Part shown: positions 16,041 to 23,579 of the stretch, one piece after another
Position numbering within the stretch: position 1 is the stretch's first letter
Layout of the letters: every line of letters begins with the position of its first letter
From: Nocardia fusca NBRC 14340
GTDB lineage: Bacteria > Actinomycetota > Actinomycetes > Mycobacteriales > Mycobacteriaceae
NCBI RefSeq assembly: GCF_001618425.1
Contig: NZ_BDCU01000045.1
Location: 18,866-82,865 of the forward strand
Direction of reading: 5' to 3'
Length of the DNA: 64,000 nt
Program-made: the position numbers and the translations under genes
Notes under the pieces: model-generated
What the model was told of the DNA's origin: nothing
The model's database searches: none
Seen by the model: only the letters and a program-made list of their open reading frames with translations

Positions 16041-16757
16041 ATGCGAAAGTGGTTGGCGGGGTCGGTAATCGCCGTGGTGGCGGTACTGATCGTCGCGATC
16101 GGTGGCTATTTCCTGGTGAACTCGCGGACCTACCAGCTGGCCGGACGGCTGGTGGACCGGGTGGAGACCAGCGAGAAGGTGGTGGCCCTGACGCTGGACG
16201 ACGGACCGTCCGAGCGCGCCCCCGAGGTGCTGGATCTGCTCGCCACCGCCGGTATCCCCGCCACCTTCTATCTCAACGGCCGCGATCTGGCCGCCCGCCC
16301 CGAGCTGGGCCGGGCGATCGTGGCGGCCGGTCACGAGATGGGCAACCACACCTACAATCATCGGCGGATGGTGCTGGTCTCGTCCGGGACGGTCGCCGAC
16401 GAGGTGGAAGGTACCGATACCGAGATCCGGGCCGCCGGATACCAGGGCGACATCACCTTCCGCCCGCCCTACGGCAAGAAACTGTGGACCCTGCCCAACT
16501 ACCTCGCCGATCACGACCGCACGACGGTCACCTGGGATGTCGAACCCGAGGACGGCAACACCACCACCGAGGACATCGTCGACGCCACCGTCGACCAGGT
16601 ACGCCCGGGGTCGATCATTCTGTTGCACACCATGTACGCCTCCGGAGCGGCCTCCCGGGCCGCCATCGTCCCGATCGCCGCGAAACTGCACGCGCAGGGC
16701 TACCGGTTCGTCACGGTCTCCGAACTGCTCGACCACGGCGACTCCGCCCGCTCGTGA
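16041..16757 (+). CDS. membrane-anchored polysaccharide deacetylase
   Basis: NodB-domain metal-dependent deacetylase that would remove acetyl groups from peptidoglycan or another cell-wall glycan outside the membrane. The 238-residue protein begins with an uncleaved-looking N-terminal helix (residues 5-26, AGSVIAVVAVLIVAIGGYFL). Motif 1 is LTLDDGPSERAPEVLDLLA, where TFDDG is usual, and the metal-binding His pair is in GNHTYNHRRM near 102. Motif 3 is FRPPYGKK, and the C-terminal SIILLHTMYASG carries the catalytic-base His motif. It stands alone 86 bp after the frameshifted small gene. Activity is likely because all metal ligands are present. Confidence 0.88.
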   Translation: MRKWLAGSVIAVVAVLIVAIGGYFLVNSRTYQLAGRLVDRVETSEKVVALTLDDGPSERAPEVLDLLATAGIPATFYLNGRDLAARPELGRAIVAAGHEMGNHTYNHRRMVLVSSGTVADEVEGTDTEIRAAGYQGDITFRPPYGKKLWTLPNYLADHDRTTVTWDVEPEDGNTTTEDIVDATVDQVRPGSIILLHTMYASGAASRAAIVPIAAKLHAQGYRFVTVSELLDHGDSARS

Positions 16758-16879
16758 CACACGCGGCGAGAAGCCGCCTGTTCGAGCGGCACACCGGCGG
16801 GTAGGTTCGGGAGCGGTGCCGCGCCACGGGAGCCCGGCGGGCACCGTGGCCGTACGACAGTTCCACCGGAGAGGACGAT

Positions 16880-17428
16880 GTGATGGTTTCGCAGGAGCGA
16901 CCACGGATAGCCCCCGGCCGCCTCCGCGAGCTGGGCCCGGTCAACTGGGCGGCCTGGCAGGTGCTCTCGCGGGCCTCGGGTACGGCCGACGCGCAGCTGT
17001 TCAGCACACTGGGCCGGGCCGGGCGGCTGTTCCGCGGCTGGCTGCATTTCTCCGGAACGCTGATGCCGGGCGGTCGGCTACGCCGGCACGACACCGAACT
17101 GGTCATCCTGCGTGTGGCCCATCTGCGCGACTGCGCGTACGAGACCGACCACCACATCCGCCTGGGCCGGCGGGCCGGGGTGACACCGGAGATCCTGGAG
17201 CGTATCCGGGCCGGAGCCGACGCGGAGGGCTGGACCGACAAACACCGGGCCCTGCTCACCGCGGTCGATCAACTGGTCCGCACCCGCGATATCGACGACG
17301 CCGCCTGGGAACACCTGTCCACCTATTACGACGATCGCCGCCTCATCGAAATCGTGCTGCTGGTCAATCAATACGAGGGACTGGCCGCCACCATCACCAC
17401 CCTCCGTATCCGCCGCGACGATTTCTGA
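16880..17428 (+). CDS. carboxymuconolactone decarboxylase/AhpD-like protein
   Basis: A 182-residue helical protein of the CMD/AhpD superfamily: HDTELVILRVAHLRDCAYETDHHIRLGRRAG is followed by LLTAVDQLVRTRDIDDAAWEH and RLIEIVLLVNQYEGLAATIT. In AhpD the motif is ExxCxxCxxxH; here only one Cys (DCAYETDHH) is kept, so thiol peroxidase or AhpD activity is unlikely. It resembles Rv0464c, which in M. tuberculosis lies between lpdC and ramB, and both of those genes are also in this window. The start is either GTG 16880 or the adjacent ATG 16883; GGAGAGG precedes both. Confidence 0.8.
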   Translation: MMVSQERPRIAPGRLRELGPVNWAAWQVLSRASGTADAQLFSTLGRAGRLFRGWLHFSGTLMPGGRLRRHDTELVILRVAHLRDCAYETDHHIRLGRRAGVTPEILERIRAGADAEGWTDKHRALLTAVDQLVRTRDIDDAAWEHLSTYYDDRRLIEIVLLVNQYEGLAATITTLRIRRDDF

Positions 17429-17440
17429 TCGCCCGCGTGG

Positions 17441-17866
17441 CTAGCGGCCGCCGGTGAAGGCTGCTGCGGGAACGAATATCTCGTGTCCGGAATCGAGGCG
17501 AACCGTCACCCCTTCCGGGCTCCATCGCGCCGACTCGAGCTCCGGGTCGCGGTTGCCGAGGATCTCGAAGTACACCGGGTGGCCGTATCCCATACCGGGA
17601 TCCCGGCCGACCACGATCACATCCGGCAGCCGCCGGTGCAGCAGCAGGCTCTCCCGGCGCAGCAGACCCGCGTAATAGGTGGCGCCGTCGTACTCGACGG
17701 CGACCGGCCGGGTTTCGGTGCGCAGCACCTCGGTGCGCACCATCCGGGTGTCGACGAAGACCGCGATCAGCAGAAACACGAACAGCAACAGGGCCGCGGC
17801 CACGCCGAGAACCAGGCGTATCCCGGATACCCGGGCTCGGGCGGGCGGCGGCGGGTCCGGGCTCAC
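17441..17866 (-). CDS. single-pass membrane protein of unknown function
   Basis: A 141-residue protein: a short proline-rich cytoplasmic start (VSPDPPPPARARVSG), one transmembrane helix at about residues 18-38 (LVLGVAAALLLFVFLLIAVF), then an extracytoplasmic domain of about 100 residues rich in beta-strand-like stretches (VAVEYDGATYYAGLLRRES, VYFEILGNRDPELES, VTVRLDSGHEIFVPAAAF). I do not recognise the domain. The GTG at 17866 fits a leaderless transcript, with TATATT ending 6 nt before it. The frame is open further upstream to 18019, but that part is unlike protein. It is convergent with the AhpD-like gene, leaving 12 bp between stops. Confidence 0.65.
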   Translation of the reverse strand: MSPDPPPPARARVSGIRLVLGVAAALLLFVFLLIAVFVDTRMVRTEVLRTETRPVAVEYDGATYYAGLLRRESLLLHRRLPDVIVVGRDPGMGYGHPVYFEILGNRDPELESARWSPEGVTVRLDSGHEIFVPAAAFTGGR

Positions 17867-18160
17867 CGCCGGAATATATCCCGGAAGAATCCGCTGCGCA
17901 CTCGCCGCTGCGAGCGGCCGTCCGGATCGACCGTTCGGCCACCGCCGGGCTGCGGCGCCGGAAAACGGCACCACCGAGGAAACGGTCCCGGGCAGCACGG
18001 CGCCTTCGAGACGGTCCACCCATATTCTCGAACGCAGCCGGAACCTGCCGGTTGCCGACGGGTCGACCGCGGTGCCGGGTGATCAACCCGGCCGTCTGCT
18101 GCGGGCCGTTCGCGAACAGTGGGACGCGGGAGCTCGCCGGGCACGGCGGCCGGCAACGAA
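17867..18160. other. non-coding stretch between membrane protein gene and lpdA
   Basis: Apart from the promoter of the membrane protein gene (TATATT about 17873-17878 read leftward), no gene, repeat or RNA could be supported here. The open frames are shadows without ribosome sites. It ends at the lpdA terminator. Confidence 0.45.
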
Positions 18161-18197
18161 CCGACCCGGCACCGTGCGGGGCACGATGCCGGGTCGG
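18161..18197. terminator. terminator hairpin downstream of lpdA
   Basis: CCGACCCGGCA (18161-18171) pairs with TGCCGGGTCGG (18187-18197), and inside it CGTGC pairs with GCACG, giving one long GC-rich hairpin 25 bp after the lpdA stop codon on the minus strand. Confidence 0.75.
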
Positions 18198-18221
18198 GGG
18201 AACGAGAGGATCCGAGCGGGA

Positions 18222-19625
18222 TCAGAAGTTGATCATGTGCCCGGCCAGGCCGTGGATGGCCTCCTGCAGCGCCTCGCTCAGCGTCGGGTGCGTATGCACA
18301 TTGCGGGCCAGCTCGTTGACCGTGAGGTCCCACTTCTGGGCCAGGGTCAGTTCGGGCAGCAGTTCGGAGACATCGGGGCCGATCAGGTGGCCACCGATCA
18401 GTTCGCCGTAGGTGTTGTCCGAGATCAGCTTGACGAAACCGGTGGCGTCGCCGAGACCGTGCGCCTTGCCGTTGGCGGTGAACGGGAAGGTCGCGACCTT
18501 CACGTCGTAGCCCTCGTCGCGCGCCTGCTGCTCGGTGAGACCGAAGCTGGCGACCTGCGGCTGACAGAAGGTGGCGCGCGGCATCATCCGGTAGTCGCCC
18601 AGGGGCAGTGTCTCCGCGCCGCCGATGGTCTCTGCCGCGACCACGCCTTGGGCCTCCGCGACGTGCGCGAGCTGCAGTTTCGCGGTGACATCGCCGATGG
18701 CGTAGATATGCGGCACATTGGTGCGCATAGTGTCGTCGATGGCGATCGCGCCGCGGTCGGTGAGCGCCACACCGGTGTTCTCCAGGCCGTAGCCCTCGAC
18801 CCGGGGCGCGAAGCCGACGGCCTGCAGCACCTTGTCGACGGTGACGGTCTCGACCGAACCGGACTTGTTGTCCTTGATCGCGACGGTGACCTTGGACCCG
18901 TCGTCGTCGATGGACTGCACGGCCGCACCGGTGGTGATGGTGATACCGAGCTTCTTGTACGCCTTGGTGATCTCCTTGGAGACATCGGCGTCCTCGTTGG
19001 GCAGCGCGCGGTCCAGGAACTCCACGATGCGCACGTCCACACCGTAGTTGCGCAGGACGTAGCCGAACTCCATACCGATGGCGCCGGCGCCGACGATCAG
19101 GATCGAACCAGGCAGGTCGCGGGTGAGGATCTGCTCCTCGTAGGTGACGACGTTCTTGCTCAGGGAGGTGCCCGGCAGCAGTTTGGTGTTGGTGCCGGTG
19201 GCGATGATGACGTTGTCGAAGGTGATCGACTCCGTGCCACCCTTGCTGAGCTCGACCGAGAGCGCATTCGGGCCGGTGAACGAACCCTTGCCGTCGTACT
19301 CGGTGATCTTGTTCTTCTTCATCAGGAAGTGGACGCCCTTGACCCGGCCGTCCGCGACCTTACGGCTGCGATCGAAGGCCGCTCCGAAATCGAAGGTCGC
19401 CTCCCCGCTGATACCGAAGGTTTTCGCTTCCTTGGTGAAGATATGGGCCAGCTCCGCATTGCGCAGCAGCGCCTTGGACGGGATGCAGCCCACGTTCAGG
19501 CACACGCCACCCCAGTATTTCTGCTCGACGATCGCTGTTCGCAGGCCGAGTTGAGCGGCGCGGATCGCGGCGACGTAACCGCCGGGACCAGCACCGAGAA
19601 CGACGACATCGTAGTGGGAAGTCAC
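18222..19625 (-). CDS. lpdA: dihydrolipoyl dehydrogenase (E3)
   Basis: FAD-dependent E3 component shared by pyruvate and 2-oxoglutarate dehydrogenase complexes; reoxidises dihydrolipoamide with NAD+. The 467-residue protein has the N-terminal FAD fold HYDVVVLGAGPGGYVAAIRA, redox disulfide motif GGVCLNVGCIPSKALL (Cys about 41 and 46), NAD fold GSILIVGAGAIGMEFGYVLR, second FAD motif HIYAIGDVTAKLQLAHVAEA, and the C-terminal catalytic HTHPTLSEALQEA (His-Pro dyad). The GTG at 19625 follows TAGGCT by 7 nt with no ribosome site, suggesting a leaderless mRNA. In M. tuberculosis lpdC lies close to ramB and icl, so this is a fragment of that neighbourhood. Confidence 0.95.
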   Translation of the reverse strand: MTSHYDVVVLGAGPGGYVAAIRAAQLGLRTAIVEQKYWGGVCLNVGCIPSKALLRNAELAHIFTKEAKTFGISGEATFDFGAAFDRSRKVADGRVKGVHFLMKKNKITEYDGKGSFTGPNALSVELSKGGTESITFDNVIIATGTNTKLLPGTSLSKNVVTYEEQILTRDLPGSILIVGAGAIGMEFGYVLRNYGVDVRIVEFLDRALPNEDADVSKEITKAYKKLGITITTGAAVQSIDDDGSKVTVAIKDNKSGSVETVTVDKVLQAVGFAPRVEGYGLENTGVALTDRGAIAIDDTMRTNVPHIYAIGDVTAKLQLAHVAEAQGVVAAETIGGAETLPLGDYRMMPRATFCQPQVASFGLTEQQARDEGYDVKVATFPFTANGKAHGLGDATGFVKLISDNTYGELIGGHLIGPDVSELLPELTLAQKWDLTVNELARNVHTHPTLSEALQEAIHGLAGHMINF

Positions 19626-19635
19626 GGTGTCGAGC

Positions 19636-21039
19636 CTAACTCTCCCGGCTGCGGCCGGGGCCACCCGCCCGCCTCCCGCCGCTGAGCACACCGGTGCCGC
19701 GCCGCCGGTGCCACCGGGCCCTGACGGGCCGCGACGCCTCGACCGGGGCCGCCGCGGACCCCCACCGGGCGGGCGCGGATGTGCGCATGGTCACCCGGAC
19801 GGCGACGGTACAGCCGAGCAGCACCACCGCGACCCCTACCGCCACATATTCGACTCCGGTGAGCGCCCACCCGCCCGCGATCATCCCCGCCGGGACACCC
19901 GCGGCACCCAGGAACCCTTCCACCGAACTGAACACCCCGAGCTGCTCGGTCGGCAATTCCGCCTGGATCAGCGACTGCCAGACAATGCCGGTGACCGAAA
20001 CCACGAAACCGGCGATCAGACAACCGGCGAACAGCAACACCGGCCCGCTCATCTCCCGGCCGTAACCGGCCAGCGCGACCAGCTCCAGGACTACAGCGGC
20101 GGCGAGGGCGGCGCAGGCCGTGCGCCAGCCGAACCGCGCGGCGCCGGCGATCACCGACAGCGACCCGGCCAGGGCCGCCAGGGCCATACCGGTCGCGAGC
20201 GCCGCCCACAGGCCACCGCCGCCGGTCGCGGTGACCGTCAGCGCCGGGCCGGCCACCGCGACCAGCCCGATCGCGAAGGACACCGCGAACCACAACCCGG
20301 CCGACCAACCGAGCCAGGGCGCGCGGCCCACGATCACGCGCATCGATGTCCACCCGGCGCGCACCGCCGGCCCACCCACGCCCCGCCACCCGCCCACACC
20401 CTGCGGTCCGGCCGGATCGCGGACGGACCCCGCCGCCCGCCGGGCGTAGACCAGTGCGAGCAGATTCGCGCCGAAGGTCAGCGAATCCAGCACCAGGATC
20501 CAGACGAACCCCACCGTCGCCGACAACGCCACGGCCGCTGCGGGACCGACGAGCACACTGATATCGGCAACCAGCGCGACCAGGGCGTTGGCCCGGCGCA
20601 ATTCGGGTCCGGGCACCACCCGGGGCAACACCGTGGCAAGAGCGGGAGCGTAGAAAGCGGTGGCCGCGCCGTAGAGGGCGGCCGACACCGCCATGGCCGG
20701 CAGCGACTCCCGGCCCGTGCCCACCAGCACCAGCGCCAGTCCGGCCTGGGCGAGGATGCGTGCAAGATCGGACCCGATCATGATCGCGAACTGGTCGCGG
20801 CGGGCGGCGGTGATCCCGGCGACGGGTGTGCACACGAACCGCCCGGTCCACAGCGCGATCAGGATGACGGTCAGGGATCCGGCGGAACCGAACACCGCTA
20901 TCGAATGAACGGCGAAGGCCACGGGCACGATTCCGTCTGTCGCACCCGAGCACGCGGCGCCCAGGAAGATTCCGCGAAAGGACCGGACCCGGAGCAGCCG
21001 CAGGTCGCGGAACAGAGAGCGGGAGGCGTCGGCAGCCAT
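19636..21039 (-). CDS. MFS transporter
   Basis: A 467-residue membrane carrier with about 12 hydrophobic segments. FRDLRLLRVRSFRGIFLGAA opens helix 1, and LWTGRFVCTPVAGITAARRD replaces the usual GxxxDRxGRR loop, so the MFS A motif is degenerate. YGAATAFYAPALATVLPRVV resembles the MFS_3 (Bacteroides H+ antiporter/enterobactin-exporter EntS) group. The C-terminus is a long basic, Gly-rich cytoplasmic tail (about 50 residues). The ATG at 21039 has AGGATGG 7 nt before it; another ATG lies 18 nt upstream. It lies immediately upstream of lpdA on the same strand, ending 10 bp before the lpdA start codon. Substrate is unknown. Confidence 0.75.
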   Translation of the reverse strand: MAADASRSLFRDLRLLRVRSFRGIFLGAACSGATDGIVPVAFAVHSIAVFGSAGSLTVILIALWTGRFVCTPVAGITAARRDQFAIMIGSDLARILAQAGLALVLVGTGRESLPAMAVSAALYGAATAFYAPALATVLPRVVPGPELRRANALVALVADISVLVGPAAAVALSATVGFVWILVLDSLTFGANLLALVYARRAAGSVRDPAGPQGVGGWRGVGGPAVRAGWTSMRVIVGRAPWLGWSAGLWFAVSFAIGLVAVAGPALTVTATGGGGLWAALATGMALAALAGSLSVIAGAARFGWRTACAALAAAVVLELVALAGYGREMSGPVLLFAGCLIAGFVVSVTGIVWQSLIQAELPTEQLGVFSSVEGFLGAAGVPAGMIAGGWALTGVEYVAVGVAVVLLGCTVAVRVTMRTSAPARWGSAAAPVEASRPVRARWHRRRGTGVLSGGRRAGGPGRSRES

Positions 21040-21101
21040 ACTGCCGCCATCCTGCACCGACCGGCCGCGCGGGAAAACCGATTATCCGCCGGTCCGGTCC
21101 G

Positions 21102-21788
21102 TCAGCCCAGCAGGAAAGCGACCAGGAAACCGATCGAGGTCGCCATGCCGACCCACCAGCCACCCTCCCGGTATGCCTCCGGCATGAGCGAATCGGCGAG
21201 GACCGCGATAGTGGCGCCGCCCGCGAAGGCCTGGATCGCACTGATATGGGTCGGCTCGAGGTGGTCGGAGAGCAGGCTTCCGGCGACGGTGACCACGACG
21301 AGGACCGCGCCCGTGAGGAGCCACAGGCTGAACGCCCTACCGGGGGAGACATTCCGCTGCCGGTGCAGCAGTGCCGATCCGCCGATCGCCTCCGGTACGT
21401 TGCCCGCGGCGATGGCGACCAGCAGGACGAACCCGCCGCCCGACCCCAGCGATACCCCGAGGGCCGTGTTCTCCGGAACACCGTCGAGAACCGTTCCGAG
21501 CATGAGCGCCCAGCCCACCGCTCCCGTACCCTGCCGGCGTTCGAGGAGCCGGTTGGCGACCACGTACACGGCGGCGCCGAGAAACAGCGCGGCTCCGGCG
21601 GTGAATGCCCCTGCCTGCACGAAGGCGGGTTCGAACAGTTCGTTGGTCACCGCGGCGATCATGGTGCCCGCACCGAACGCCATCAGTGAGGCGAGCAATG
21701 GCTTGGGCAATGTGGTTCGCAAACCGATGGCCGCACCGACCAGCAATGGAATTGCCGTACCCAGCCCATACAGCAGTGCGGTTCCCAT
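21102..21788 (-). CDS. ZIP-family metal transporter
   Basis: A 228-residue integral membrane protein of the ZIP/GufA type, importing or equilibrating divalent metals such as zinc. Eight hydrophobic helices are visible. The metal-binding helices 4 and 5 carry LDGVPENTALGVSLG and AAGNVPEAIGGSALL, where family members have H/D-x-x-P-E-(G/N). Translation seems leaderless: TAGGGT ends 7 nt before the ATG at 21788. The upstream region contains the inverted repeat GGAAATT/AATTTCC (21841-21861), a possible metal-regulator site. It is divergent from a TetR gene across a structured 245-bp gap. Confidence 0.85.
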   Translation of the reverse strand: MGTALLYGLGTAIPLLVGAAIGLRTTLPKPLLASLMAFGAGTMIAAVTNELFEPAFVQAGAFTAGAALFLGAAVYVVANRLLERRQGTGAVGWALMLGTVLDGVPENTALGVSLGSGGGFVLLVAIAAGNVPEAIGGSALLHRQRNVSPGRAFSLWLLTGAVLVVVTVAGSLLSDHLEPTHISAIQAFAGGATIAVLADSLMPEAYREGGWWVGMATSIGFLVAFLLG

Positions 21789-21840
21789 AAGGTGAACCCT
21801 ATGTGTTGCCGGGTTATTGCAATGGTCATGCCGGGCCTGT

Positions 21841-21861
21841 GGAAATTATTCTAGAATTTCC
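21841..21861. promoter_or_regulatory. inverted repeat upstream of ZIP gene
   Basis: GGAAATT-N7-AATTTCC with TTCTAGAA at its centre lies 53 bp upstream of the ZIP start. It is a clear AT-rich operator-like palindrome. The binding protein is unknown; a metal sensor or the neighbouring TetR protein are candidates. Confidence 0.5.
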
Positions 21862-21870
21862 CTCTAAAAT

Positions 21871-22016
21871 CCGCTGGACCAGCGGGATCCGGGTATTGTC
21901 CGGTTTGGCAGTTTCACCGGCGACCCGGGTTGCGGACAGCCAACTTTCGGCAAACCCACACTGTGCTACCGGCATGCTACGAAAGGCCCGATCGATGACG
22001 TGAGGATCGGGCTTTT
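21871..22016 (+). ncRNA. candidate structured leader or small RNA ending in a terminator
   Basis: Between the divergent ZIP and TetR genes lie two strong hairpins. CCGCTGG-A-CCAGCGG is at 21871-21885. At 21980-22016 is a 14-position stem (CGAAAGGCCCGATC with GATCGGGCTTTTCG, one mismatch) followed by a T-run, which looks like an intrinsic terminator. Since both neighbours are transcribed outward, a terminator here has no ordinary upstream gene to end. It may close a small RNA or attenuate the tetR transcript, whose ATG is only 18 bp downstream. The exact 5' end is not known. Confidence 0.4.
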
Positions 22017-22033
22017 CGGTATTGTTCTGCGCG

Positions 22034-22666
22034 ATGTCACAGGAAGCGAATTCGGGACGACGGTATGCCGGGCAGCCCGTAGAAGATCGGCAACGCGAGC
22101 GGCGCGCTCGTTTTCTCGAATCCGGCCTGACGGTTTTTGCGAGAGACGGGTATGCCAATAGCTCGGTAGGGGCCATTTGTAAAGACGCGGGGTTGTCCTC
22201 GCGCCAGTTCTACGAAGAGTTCACCGGCCGCGAATCGCTCCTCGTCGAACTCTTCGCTCTCATCGACCGGGAATCGCGGACCGCGGTGCTCGCCTCCCTC
22301 GACCAGAGCACCGACCAGAGCGCGCTGGAGCGGATCGACGGCGCCATCCGCGCCTATGTGCAATCCATCGGCACCGATATGCGGCGAGCTCGGGTCGTGC
22401 TCGTCGAAGTGGTCGGCGCCGGGGCCAAAGTCGAGAAGATGCGCGGGGAGTCGCGCCGGGCCTGGAGTTCGGTGCTCGCCAAGGCCGCCGAGGACGCCGC
22501 ACTGCACGGTGAGATCCCGACCGGTGATTACGACCTGCGCATGCTCGCCATCATCGGCGCGGTCAACTATGTGGTGGACGAATGGAGCGGGGCCGAACCG
22601 CGCCAACCGCTCGACGAGGTGATCCGGGTGCTGAGCCGAATCATCGTGGGCGCGATCCGGGCCTGA
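22034..22666 (+). CDS. TetR-family transcriptional regulator
   Basis: A 210-residue repressor. The N-terminal helix-turn-helix is RQRERRARFLESGLTVFARD with GYANSSVGAICKDAGLSSRQ and FYEEFTGRESLLVELFALID (residues about 19-75). A helical ligand-binding domain follows, ending VDEWSGAEPRQPLDEVIRVL. The start ATG 22034 is only 18 bp after a terminator-like hairpin and has no ribosome site. It is followed 43 bp later by an alpha/beta hydrolase gene on the same strand, which has its own -10 element. The likely targets are itself, the hydrolase or the divergent ZIP gene. Confidence 0.87.
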   Translation: MSQEANSGRRYAGQPVEDRQRERRARFLESGLTVFARDGYANSSVGAICKDAGLSSRQFYEEFTGRESLLVELFALIDRESRTAVLASLDQSTDQSALERIDGAIRAYVQSIGTDMRRARVVLVEVVGAGAKVEKMRGESRRAWSSVLAKAAEDAALHGEIPTGDYDLRMLAIIGAVNYVVDEWSGAEPRQPLDEVIRVLSRIIVGAIRA

Positions 22667-22709
22667 CCACGCCGCCGGTCGAGTGCGTCCGGCGGCTAGC
22701 CTTGACCCG

Positions 22710-23570
22710 GTGGAGACCGTTGCGATCCAGATGCCCGACGGCAGTACCGTCCCGGTGCGGCTGGTCCCGGCCACGGGATCGGACGGGCGTGCGGTCACCC
22801 CGGATACACCTCGCCCGGTGGTCGTACTGATACCCGGGCTCGGCGTTCCCGGCGAGTACTACCTCTATTTCGCTCGTGCGCTCGCCCGGCGCGGCATCGA
22901 TGTCGCGGTGGGCGAACTGCGCGGCAACGGCGCCAGCTCACCGAAACCGAGCGCGGCCAGCACCTACGGATACCACGAACTCGCCGCGGTGGATTTCCCG
23001 GCGATCTTCGAGGTGGTACGCACCCGCTTCCCCGACCGCACCCCGTACGTACTGGGCCACAGTATGGGCGGGCAACTGTCGGCGCTGTACGCGGCGCGGG
23101 TCCGCGGCCGCCTCGCGGGACTGATCCTCGTCGCGTCCGGGACCCCGTACTACCGGGGATTTCGCGGCCTGCTCGCACCGGGCATGCTGGTCGGCACCGC
23201 TGCGGTCTCGCTGACCGCCGGGCTGGCCGGAGTGTGGCCGGGCGACAAACTCGGCCCCAATGGTTTCGGCCGCCAGTCGAAGGTGCTCGTCTCCGACTGG
23301 GCCCGGCTGGCCCGCACCGGCCGGTTCGACCCGGCCGGTGCGGATATCGACTACGAGGAACGTCTCTCCCGGCTGAAGCTGCCCGTACTCTCGATCACCC
23401 TGACCGGTGACGAACTGGCCCCGCCGACGTCGGCCGGGCATCTGCTGGACAAACTGCCGAACGCCGACAAGACGACCTGGCACGCGCCCCGGCCGCTGGG
23501 CCACAACGGCTGGATCTCCGAACCCGCCGACGTGGTCGACCGTATCGAGAAGTGGCTACACGATCGGTGA
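22710..23570 (+). CDS. alpha/beta hydrolase
   Basis: A 286-residue serine hydrolase or esterase-like protein. It has the oxyanion element VVVLIPGLGVPGEYYLYFAR, nucleophile elbow GHSMGGQL (Ser near 116), the acid in TLTGDELAPP near 236 and a C-terminal His in LGHNGWI near 267. The best-fitting start is GTG 22710, with TAGCCT ending 7 nt upstream (leaderless type); the ATG-less extension to 22683 is unlikely. It resembles proteins annotated as serine aminopeptidase S33/alpha-beta hydrolase. It is convergent with the prolyl oligopeptidase gene, with 9 bp between stops. Substrate is unknown. Confidence 0.82.
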   Translation: METVAIQMPDGSTVPVRLVPATGSDGRAVTPDTPRPVVVLIPGLGVPGEYYLYFARALARRGIDVAVGELRGNGASSPKPSAASTYGYHELAAVDFPAIFEVVRTRFPDRTPYVLGHSMGGQLSALYAARVRGRLAGLILVASGTPYYRGFRGLLAPGMLVGTAAVSLTAGLAGVWPGDKLGPNGFGRQSKVLVSDWARLARTGRFDPAGADIDYEERLSRLKLPVLSITLTGDELAPPTSAGHLLDKLPNADKTTWHAPRPLGHNGWISEPADVVDRIEKWLHDR

Positions 23571-23579
23571 TCGGCCGGA

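Noticed and set aside
17679..19685. 668-codon open frame on the plus strand
   Set aside because: Antisense to lpdA and the membrane protein gene; the lpdA translation is an unmistakable enzyme, so this is a shadow.
19627..21795. 722-codon open frame on the plus strand
   Set aside because: Antisense to the MFS and ZIP transporter genes and without family resemblance.
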